Source of the DNA: Minisyncoccota bacterium
GTDB taxonomy: Bacteria > Patescibacteriota > Minisyncoccia > Moranbacterales > GCA-2747515
Assembly: GCA_937936355.1 (NCBI GenBank)
Contig: CALDDM010000011.1
Location: 1 to 33,275, forward strand
Direction: 5' to 3'
Length of the DNA: 33,275 nucleotides
Position 1 is the first letter of the stretch; every line of letters begins with the position of its first letter. The notes below the pieces were generated by a model. The model had not been told where the DNA came from and ran no database searches. It was given only the letters and a program-made list of their open reading frames with translations. Shown one piece after another: positions 27,008 to 33,275 of this stretch. The position numbers and the translations under genes were made by a program.

Positions 27008-28633
27008 TTACTGTGCCCACGGCTTAGATGATGATACGCGTACGTGTACCAAACGTACCTGCGAACGCTCCGCCACATCCTGTGTTGAAACACGCACATG
27101 CACAGTGCCACTTCGCAGTACGCTTTGTATATTTTCTGTTGCGCCCGTAGCACTCCCCACCTCTTGGCCGTCAAGTAAACAAACTATGCCATTACCCTGC
27201 TGCTTGAGAGCAAAAGTATGCGCCAACAACTCTGATTCAGAAGGTATGTCACTGCGCGCAAACACACAGCTTACAGGCGCTTCATCTGCTTGATCAAATG
27301 CGATGATCTCAAATGCATCTCCCGCCTCCCACACTGCATCAATTGCAACATCATAGTTGGACCACAGAAGCCCGCCATCGAGAAAAGCATTCACGTCCTT
27401 GTGTGTTCCATCTGATTCCAAAACAATATGTCCGCCCAGTGCTGTATCAGATGCATGTCGCGCAATACCAGAAGGCACAACCCACCCGATGAACCTATCC
27501 ATGGACTGATCAAATGGCAGCGATTGATCGCGACTCGCCTCGAGGACTGCAATCAAATCACTTCCTTGCCACCGCGGATTTACATCAATCCGACGAATGA
27601 GAAATTCAGAAGAAGGATGATTGGCGCTTATGCCATGGCCACGAAAAACTCCATTGCGCACCTGCGCAAAACCACGGTCGTGTAGCAATCGTGATTCTTC
27701 AAGAACGATTGAACTTGCTTGCTCAAAGTTGTACTTTGTTTGCCCATAATTCCCAAAAGGAAATGCGATTGACGTCGTTTTCTTGCCTGTCAGTGCTTTG
27801 ACGCTTTTATCAGCTAGCAAGAGATCTTCGCGCACACGTGTGCGAAACTCACCTACTGTCTCTCGCCGATTCTCCTGTTGATTCCAGAGCAAATTTGCCA
27901 AAAAGATCCCCTCTGGCGTACCTTCTCCTGCCTGTTGTGCGCTGGTAGGAAAGTAAGAATGCCCATCCCAGGTATGTGATTCAATGTCCCAGCGACCAGA
28001 TTCGTACATCTCTTGGATCTGATCACGATTCAAATAATATGGAGACTCTACCACATGATCTATAGAGTACTGTGGAAGCACAAACATCGTTGCACTATAT
28101 CCGTAGCGCTCCAAAAGCGGATCAACTGGATAATAGCTATCCTTCCGGCCATCATCAAATGTCAAAAGGAATGATCGATCAGGGAGGTCTCCATCATTTG
28201 CCATAAATGCACGAAATTGATCCATTGTAATCGTATTCCATCCAGCCTCCTTGAGGGAGCGCATATGATCCTCGAAGACATCTCCGCCAATGTTGTACGA
28301 GTCAGGGCGACGCATTACTCCATGGTACATAAGGACTGGCACGCCTTTCGCCTTTGCAAGCACAGTCGCATCTCCCGCAGGTGTACTAACCTCATCACGT
28401 AGCATGAATGCATTTGCAATTTTGCCTTGGTAGAACTGCGCGAGCATCGAAATAGGGGCACTTGCACGTGCACTATGGCGATACGGAAAAACAGTCACAA
28501 GCAGGAGCGCCACAGCACCCACAATCACAACACGACGGATTGTTGCTTGAGAAACATCGACAACTGCAATGCGTATTGCTTCTTGACCTGTCTCTTGCGT
28601 TGCTTTTACCGCTTTTTTCTTTTTTGTGCTCAT
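27008..28633 (-). CDS. Membrane-anchored polysaccharide deacetylase (CE4), 541 aa
   Basis: Lys-rich N-terminus, one signal anchor (about 33-50), then the NodB domain (about 97-330): VPVLMYHGVM opens it as in PgaB/IcaB-type enzymes, TFDDG (158-162) holds the catalytic Asp, and SHTWDGH (219-225) is the zinc-binding H-x3-H-type motif. FPFGNYG (about 295) is the usual R/P-x-P-x-G loop. The C-terminal 150 residues form a beta-sandwich resembling the concanavalin-like domains of the two proteins downstream. It would remove N-acetyl groups from an extracellular hexosamine polymer. Second gene of the operon. Confidence 0.9.
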   Translation of the reverse strand: MSTKKKKAVKATQETGQEAIRIAVVDVSQATIRRVVIVGAVALLLVTVFPYRHSARASAPISMLAQFYQGKIANAFMLRDEVSTPAGDATVLAKAKGVPVLMYHGVMRRPDSYNIGGDVFEDHMRSLKEAGWNTITMDQFRAFMANDGDLPDRSFLLTFDDGRKDSYYPVDPLLERYGYSATMFVLPQYSIDHVVESPYYLNRDQIQEMYESGRWDIESHTWDGHSYFPTSAQQAGEGTPEGIFLANLLWNQQENRRETVGEFRTRVREDLLLADKSVKALTGKKTTSIAFPFGNYGQTKYNFEQASSIVLEESRLLHDRGFAQVRNGVFRGHGISANHPSSEFLIRRIDVNPRWQGSDLIAVLEASRDQSLPFDQSMDRFIGWVVPSGIARHASDTALGGHIVLESDGTHKDVNAFLDGGLLWSNYDVAIDAVWEAGDAFEIIAFDQADEAPVSCVFARSDIPSESELLAHTFALKQQGNGIVCLLDGQEVGSATGATENIQSVLRSGTVHVRVSTQDVAERSQVRLVHVRVSSSKPWAQ

Positions 28634-28639
28634 AAGATT

Positions 28640-28645
28640 ATAATA
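28640..28645 (-). promoter_or_regulatory. -10 box placed for leaderless start of the deacetylase
   Basis: Minus strand TATTAT (28640-28645), exactly 6 nt before ATG 28633, so transcription would begin at or beside the A of ATG. No Shine-Dalgarno site. No consensus -35. Confidence 0.35.
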
Positions 28646-28691
28646 ATTGGCTCATTGTATAGAGAGTATGCATTGTACGGGAGAAAATCTG

Positions 28692-30497
28692 CTACCGCGT
28701 TCCCCACTTTGGATCGCGGATGTTTAGTATGGCCCACGGCAGCTGCCATACCAATAAAAATGTATAGAAGATACTAAAGATCACACCATAAATCCACTTG
28801 TTGTCCCGCATGTAGATGTAGTAATACAAGCCATACACAAATGACATAATTACAATCCCGAAGAAATAGTAATATGGTGGCGCTTGGTTGTTGAGTGGAT
28901 AGATGATCAATGCACGAAATACAACAAATGGTGCTGCAAGTGGCAGTAAAAATCCAACAAAATGAGAAATGGCGAGGAATGGATGCTTCTTCCACATGAA
29001 CTTTGACGATACGAATGTCTCGCGTGTCCATGATTTTTTCCACCGCAGCTGCTGCTTGAGGAACTGACGCATATTATCTGGTGCAAATGTATGCGATATT
29101 GCATCTGGTGCAAATAGTGCCTTGTGGCCGTTTTTGAGGACAATATTTGTCAGAGATCGGTCATCACCATATGTGCAGCGCACGCCAAGAAAATACTGAT
29201 TCAAAAATGCGTCCATGTGGTCAACAATATATGACCGTCGATATGCAGCACAACAACCACTGCAGCAACTTACACCACCAAAAATTGCCTCCGCTGATTT
29301 GTATGCTTTAAATGCTACGAAATACTTCACCTCTTGCATCTTTGTCAGGAAATTCTCCTCTGCATTGGCGACATATGCCTGACCTGCAACAGCACCAACA
29401 TCAGGATCAACGAAATACTTCACGAGATTACGTAATGTATCTTTTTCTACGAAACTGTCGGAATCGATAAAGACAAGGATTTCATGACTACTCTCACGCA
29501 CACTTTCAGCCATACCATCACGCTTACCGCGATTTTGCTTCCAATCAATCACTCGTACGTTCACATTGTATTTTTCTTTTGCTATAGCTTTACCACGTTT
29601 CATCTCGCTCAAAGTATCGTCTTCTGATCCATCGTTAATTACGATAATATCAAATTTCTCCTTTGGGTAATCTGATGCTGCGATGCGCTCGATTGTTTCA
29701 CAAATATTCTCCTCCTCGTCCTTGCACGGGATGCCAAATGTTACCGTTGGCAATTCTTTGTCACTCTGCGTCGCATGCTCTGGTATCTGTGGCTTATAAA
29801 AGTATGCAATCAATAATCGCGAAAGCACATAAAATGTCACAGCAAAGCTGTAGATCAAGAAAAACCACCCCTCACCATTAAATGATTGGATATTTTCAAC
29901 TTTCACGATGAGAATAATATAAATTAGAATAGCAAAAATACACACAATAAAAATGGTTCTAAAGCGTGAGTCTTTTTCTAGATCATTTCCACCTAAATCT
30001 GCTACCTCTTTTTTGCGTGCGAGAAATGGCAATTCTGTAAGGGGCATTGCTAGAGATCCTCCTACTTTTTTTGTGAGGGACTGCGCCTTTGTTTTTGCCT
30101 GCTTACGCGCATGCGTAATCCGATGAGAAACATACTCAACTTTCTCATTCACACGGTTCGACCGCTTTGAAGCATCATCATTTTTCTGAATGACATTTTT
30201 CTTGGGCAGATTTGTTTTCTGTTTCTTTATCACACGCGACGATAGTACCGCAAATAGCCTCCGACTGCTATGCCGAAGTCCGAGAGCTGTCATCGCTCGC
30301 TTGTAATGCACAGAAGGGGCATCGCCAGAAACTGTATGAGGCTGTGAGCTTGTAGAGACCGTCGTACGACCAAAAGCCTTGAGTGCTGTGACATCAGTGA
30401 AGCCAATGACGGCATCCTGGTCAGCTTTCTCAAAAACAAAGGGAAAGCGAGAAATCATTCGCTTCCATAGCTTTTGTAAGTGTGTCACAATTTTCAT
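28692..30497 (-). CDS. Hyaluronan/chitin-synthase-like GT2 polymerase, 601 aa
   Basis: ATG 30497 is chosen because GGAGGT lies directly upstream. N-terminal cytoplasmic extension of about 175 residues, Lys/Arg-rich and probably disordered. Spans at about 180-200 and 211-234. The GT2 domain has VINDGSEDD (about 286-294), FIDSDSF (DSD at 345-347), CCSGCCAAYRR, YGDDRSLTN (about 443-451) and QQLRWKKSW (QxxRW at 482-486). Four further spans close the channel region. The GDDR.LTN plus Q..RW.KS..RE pattern is closer to hyaluronan synthase/NodC/chitin synthase than to cellulose synthase. It should polymerise and export a hexosamine-containing polysaccharide. Leads the deacetylase and GT-C operon. Confidence 0.9.
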   Translation of the reverse strand: MKIVTHLQKLWKRMISRFPFVFEKADQDAVIGFTDVTALKAFGRTTVSTSSQPHTVSGDAPSVHYKRAMTALGLRHSSRRLFAVLSSRVIKKQKTNLPKKNVIQKNDDASKRSNRVNEKVEYVSHRITHARKQAKTKAQSLTKKVGGSLAMPLTELPFLARKKEVADLGGNDLEKDSRFRTIFIVCIFAILIYIILIVKVENIQSFNGEGWFFLIYSFAVTFYVLSRLLIAYFYKPQIPEHATQSDKELPTVTFGIPCKDEEENICETIERIAASDYPKEKFDIIVINDGSEDDTLSEMKRGKAIAKEKYNVNVRVIDWKQNRGKRDGMAESVRESSHEILVFIDSDSFVEKDTLRNLVKYFVDPDVGAVAGQAYVANAEENFLTKMQEVKYFVAFKAYKSAEAIFGGVSCCSGCCAAYRRSYIVDHMDAFLNQYFLGVRCTYGDDRSLTNIVLKNGHKALFAPDAISHTFAPDNMRQFLKQQLRWKKSWTRETFVSSKFMWKKHPFLAISHFVGFLLPLAAPFVVFRALIIYPLNNQAPPYYYFFGIVIMSFVYGLYYYIYMRDNKWIYGVIFSIFYTFLLVWQLPWAILNIRDPKWGTR

Positions 30498-30555
30498 ATA
30501 CCTCCAAATATTACGAATATGCGGCGTGGTGAAGCTGTTCACCAACTGACAGATG

Positions 30556-30584
30556 AATATAGCACTCTATTGCATATTTGTCAA
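30556..30584 (-). promoter_or_regulatory. Promoter of the synthase operon
   Basis: Minus strand TTGACA (30579-30584), 17-nt spacer, TATATT (30556-30561). The leader is about 50 nt. Confidence 0.8.
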
Positions 30585-30740
30585 TATTATATCATTTTAT
30601 ATCTCAGAATTGATTCTTTTGCGCGGATCGGGAAATTTACAAACATCCATCATAATGATACAGTTCTTGTACTGAATTAAGATCTAAATATATAGAATTT
30701 CGCAATAATATATTTAAATAAAACACATTAAATCACTATT

Positions 30741-32012
30741 ATGGAAAAAGTTGCAGTAATTGGTCTCGGGTATGTTGGCCTTCCACTTGCAGTTCGCGCC
30801 AAAGAGAAGGGTTACGATGTAATCGGCGTTGACCTCGATGAGTCGAAGTTAAAGAGCATTGCGGATGGTGTCTCGCCTGTTGTCGATGGATTTGTCGAAG
30901 AATACTTTCTGACCAATCCAATTGACGCAACGAGTGATTTCACCCAGATTGCCGATGCTGATATCGTTCTGATCTGTGTACCAACACCTGTTGATGACAA
31001 TTTCGTCCCCAACCTTGGCCCCGTCAAAGGTGCATGTGCATCTGTTGCTAAGCATGTAAAAAAAGAGGCGCTTGTCGTACTGGAGTCAACAGTTAATCCT
31101 GGTGTAAGCGAAGAAATCGTTAAGCCGATTTTTGAAGAGGCTGGATTTACTGTTGGTACAGATATCTATGTTGCGCATTGTCCAGAGCGTATTAACCCAG
31201 GTGATCCAAAGTGGAATGTTACCAATATTCCACGTGTTGTGGGGGCATTCTCTGCAAAGGGTCTTGCAAAAGCTGTGGCTTTTTATGAGAAAGTTGTCGA
31301 TGGAGAAATCCGACCAATGAAATCAATCCGTGAGGCGGAGGCTGTCAAGATTGTAGAGAACTCTTTCCGTGATATCAATATTGCTTTTGTGAACGAGCTT
31401 GCACAATCTTTTGATCGACTTGGGATTGATATCAAGGATGTTATCGATGGTGCGTCAACAAAGCCGTTTGCATTTATGCCACACTATCCGGCATGTGGTA
31501 TTGGCGGACATTGCATCCCTGTCGATCCCTACTACCTCATTGAGCATGCTCACAAAAAAGTTGGCTTTAATCATGTATTTATGCGACGCGCACGTGCGAT
31601 CAATAACTACATGCCGCACTATACCGTCGAAAAGCTACAAGATGCCCTCAACGATATCAAAATGCCAATGAACGGCACGACCGTAGCCGTACTTGGCCTT
31701 GCCTACAAGGCAAATGTTGACGACGTGCGAGAATCGCCATCCTACAAGATCATCAAGCACTTGGAAAAGCAGCACGCGACAGTCATCACCTATGATCCAT
31801 TTGTTCTGGAGGAATCAACAGAGAAAACACTTGAGAATACACTCAAGGAAGCAGATGCAATCATCGTTGCAACTAACCATGATGCATTTACAGATATGGA
31901 CCTTGGACTCCTCGCGTCGCATGATGTAAAAATTGTCATCGATGGCAAAAACTGTCTCGATAAAGATGCTATAGAGAAGCATGGCATCGCCTATCATGGT
32001 ATTGGTCGATAA
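30741..32012 (+). CDS. UDP-N-acetylhexosamine dehydrogenase (WecC/WbpA-type), 423 aa
   Basis: Rossmann motif VIGLGYVGLPLA (6-17), the CVPTP motif (79-83), ESTVNPG (115-121) and HCPERINPGDP (146-156). The catalytic-Cys segment is GIGGHCIPVDPYYL (C258). The HCIPVDP form, as opposed to CFPKD, points to UDP-GlcNAc or UDP-ManNAc oxidation rather than UDP-glucose. The GLAYKANVDDVRESPS segment in the third domain is also typical. It makes a UDP-hexosaminuronic acid, a possible substrate for the divergently encoded synthase. No Shine-Dalgarno site before ATG 30741; the upstream region is very AT-rich. Confidence 0.9.
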   Translation: MEKVAVIGLGYVGLPLAVRAKEKGYDVIGVDLDESKLKSIADGVSPVVDGFVEEYFLTNPIDATSDFTQIADADIVLICVPTPVDDNFVPNLGPVKGACASVAKHVKKEALVVLESTVNPGVSEEIVKPIFEEAGFTVGTDIYVAHCPERINPGDPKWNVTNIPRVVGAFSAKGLAKAVAFYEKVVDGEIRPMKSIREAEAVKIVENSFRDINIAFVNELAQSFDRLGIDIKDVIDGASTKPFAFMPHYPACGIGGHCIPVDPYYLIEHAHKKVGFNHVFMRRARAINNYMPHYTVEKLQDALNDIKMPMNGTTVAVLGLAYKANVDDVRESPSYKIIKHLEKQHATVITYDPFVLEESTEKTLENTLKEADAIIVATNHDAFTDMDLGLLASHDVKIVIDGKNCLDKDAIEKHGIAYHGIGR

Positions 32013-32019
32013 TCATATA

Positions 32020-32048
32020 AACTCACGGCAAACCACTGTGAGTTTTTT
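32020..32048 (+). terminator. Terminator of the dehydrogenase gene
   Basis: AACTCAC/GTGAGTT arms (32020-32026 with 32038-32044), then T6. Confidence 0.85.
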
Positions 32049-32082
32049 GTTTCAAGGCTTCGCACCTCTCCCTGCCAAAAAG

Positions 32083-32135
32083 AAAAACCCTGGAGATTTG
32101 CATATATTTATATACAATAATCTCCAGGATTTATT
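32083..32135. terminator. Terminator of the 32175-33044 gene
   Basis: CCTGGAGATT/AATCTCCAGG (32089-32098 with 32119-32128) with a 20-nt AT-rich loop; A5 at 32083-32087 gives the minus-strand T-run. Confidence 0.75.
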
Positions 32136-32174
32136 TTGTCATTAGTTTATAGGGATGTAATACACTCAGGCACT

Positions 32175-33044
32175 TTAGGGTACGTTCATATTCCCTCCAC
32201 CTTTACTTTTATCCAAGACAGCAAAGCTGTTACCATCTGTGCACGAAACCAGTGGATGCGACGTACGATCAAAATGCCGTTGCGCGTAAGCTGGCCAAAA
32301 ATCATACATTCCTCTTGGCGCCCAAAACTTAATGCGAAACTCTAAATGTCCCTTGAATACACTAAATACAAAATTGCATCCCAGCCCCCGAATGATCCAA
32401 GGTTGGGCAATGTCACTCTCAGCAACAGGAGCAAAGTGCTCTAGATCATCATATGAATAGACACGTTTCATAATTACTCCATCGGGCTCAAACTCTTCGA
32501 TCCGTGCGTAATATTGCCACTTAAGATCTTGATTATATGCATCAACGCTGAGAGGACTTCCTTTAACAGTCACTTCTAGAGGATTCAAAAAGTCTAACGA
32601 TGAATCTGGGTCACATCCGTATGACATGTGGACCCTATCGAAATAGAGATAGGCAAAAAAATCATGCAGATCGTAAGCTCCCTGCACACTACCTCCATGG
32701 TCATGCAAGGCAAAGTAAATATCAAATTCTTCTTCTGTTTCTTTTCGAATTCGTACCTTTACATAGCATGCATCACCTTGAACGCGCCAGAAATAGCGAT
32801 CTTTTGCATTATCTGCATCAAGAGGGATCTGCACAAATTCTCCATCATAATCAATTGAAGAGGCAACATCAACATCTCCAGGCTTAAATCGCAAGGACCA
32901 TATGTACGCATCAATCTCAGATGCTGTAATTCCTTTCTTGCCGTGATACCCCACATTAAGATCAGGACCGAAAATAAAGAAAATTACACTTGCAATAATA
33001 CACAGAGGCACTAAAATGCCTTTTTTCGTTATGTTTTCAAACAC
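32175..33044 (-). CDS. Membrane-anchored orphan protein, 289 aa
   Basis: GTG 33044 with GAGGA about 7 nt upstream. One N-terminal signal anchor (about 9-27, GILVPLCIIASVIFFIFG), then an extracellular, aromatic- and Asp-rich beta-type domain (DAYIWSLRFKPGDVDV, FDIYFALHDHGGSVQGAYDL, LEFRIKFWAPRGMYDFW). Two Cys in the C-terminal third may pair. No family recognised. Its own promoter (33097-33125) and terminator separate it from the polysaccharide locus, although its topology suggests an envelope role. Confidence 0.65.
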   Translation of the reverse strand: MFENITKKGILVPLCIIASVIFFIFGPDLNVGYHGKKGITASEIDAYIWSLRFKPGDVDVASSIDYDGEFVQIPLDADNAKDRYFWRVQGDACYVKVRIRKETEEEFDIYFALHDHGGSVQGAYDLHDFFAYLYFDRVHMSYGCDPDSSLDFLNPLEVTVKGSPLSVDAYNQDLKWQYYARIEEFEPDGVIMKRVYSYDDLEHFAPVAESDIAQPWIIRGLGCNFVFSVFKGHLEFRIKFWAPRGMYDFWPAYAQRHFDRTSHPLVSCTDGNSFAVLDKSKGGGNMNVP

Positions 33045-33096
33045 TATTTTTCCTCGATTTTTTAAAAAACAACATAGCTTTTTGGGCTACGACAAA

Positions 33097-33125
33097 AAAT
33101 TAACATAAAAATAAATTTATGTCAA
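33097..33125 (-). promoter_or_regulatory. Promoter of the 32175-33044 gene
   Basis: Minus strand TTGACA (33120-33125), 17-nt spacer, TAATTT (33097-33102). An inverted repeat ACATAAA/TTTATGT (33103-33109 with 33116-33122) fills the spacer and could be an operator. Confidence 0.65.
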
Positions 33126-33224
33126 TAATCTAGTCCTACATTCTCACCCCAATCGCAACATCAAAAAGACACCCTCTCAGGTACAATGAAGGATGCATTA
33201 CCATCATCATTAACCATAGAAAGG

Positions 33225-33275
33225 ATGTCTCATACCCATATTACGCCAGATCAGCGTAATGAGCTATCTGTTTTG
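33225..33275 (+). CDS. IS30-family transposase N-terminus, truncated by window edge
   Basis: MSHTHITPDQRNELSVL matches the N-terminus of IS30-type transposases (H-[LI]-T-x-[ED]-[QE]-R-x-x-[IL]), the start of the N-terminal HTH domain. ATG 33225 gives the family-typical length but has GAAAGG directly against it. An in-frame ATG at 33186, with AGG about 4 nt upstream, would add 13 residues. The rest, including the DDE core, lies outside the window. Confidence 0.8.
   Translation, partial: MSHTHITPDQRNELSVL

Noticed and set aside
1-33275. Alternative genetic code (TGA as Gly)
   Set aside because: TGA terminates well-supported genes, including ATGA overlaps, and no gene contains internal TGA.

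Overview
The window looks like a chromosomal accessory region of a Patescibacteria (Candidate Phyla Radiation, Parcubacteria-like) bacterium. This is an inference. It rests on the pilin N-terminus (FTLIELL followed by an SLNSARQKA tract, common in that group), many short orphan proteins, GT-C and GtrB-type envelope enzymes, and a moderately AT-rich composition. TGA is used as a stop (for example in the ATGA overlaps), so the Gracilibacteria/SR1 code does not apply. IS fragments lie at both edges: the 3' end of an IS481/IS3-like transposase at 2-148 and the first codons of an IS30-like transposase at 33186/33225-33275.

Region 1 (about 150-6,800) is a string of small, mostly single-gene transcription units on both strands. 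Most have a TTGACA-N17-type promoter, and many have their own hairpin terminator. Products are orphan small proteins, two lipoproteins, a mini site-2-protease-like (M50) membrane protein, and three small winged-helix-like proteins. Two of these last are recognisable duplicates that share even their terminator; one is cut short by an in-frame TAG.

Region 2 (6,918-12,066, minus) is a four-gene glycosylation operon: GT4, methyltransferase, GT2 and a GT-C-like membrane protein. Three of the genes are joined by ATGA overlaps. After it come a type IV pilin-like protein, a lipoprotein, a voltage-gated-channel-like membrane protein and a GNAT-like protein (12,226-15,017).

Region 3 (15,185-19,094) is the most unusual part. 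It holds six tandem, highly diverged paralogs (five minus, one plus) with an invariant Cys and a shared helical core. Each has its own promoter; four of the six match TTGACG-N16/17-NATGAT and a fifth is close. The minus-strand members have related terminator hairpins. I recognise no known family.

Region 4 (19,205-32,012) is an envelope polysaccharide locus. It has a GtrB-like GT2 and a flippase behind a triple 11-bp direct repeat resembling a PHO/OmpR-type operator; an orphan gene and a cold-shock protein; two tandem membrane-anchored concanavalin-like proteins; and a synthase, deacetylase and GT-C operon. The synthase is hyaluronan-synthase-like and is divergent from a UDP-HexNAc dehydrogenase that could supply an acidic sugar precursor. 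Several genes here lack Shine-Dalgarno sites and have -10-like boxes only 6-17 nt from the start codon. A membrane-anchored orphan protein (32,175-33,044) and the IS30 fragment close the window. All homology statements come from reading motifs by eye; no search was run.
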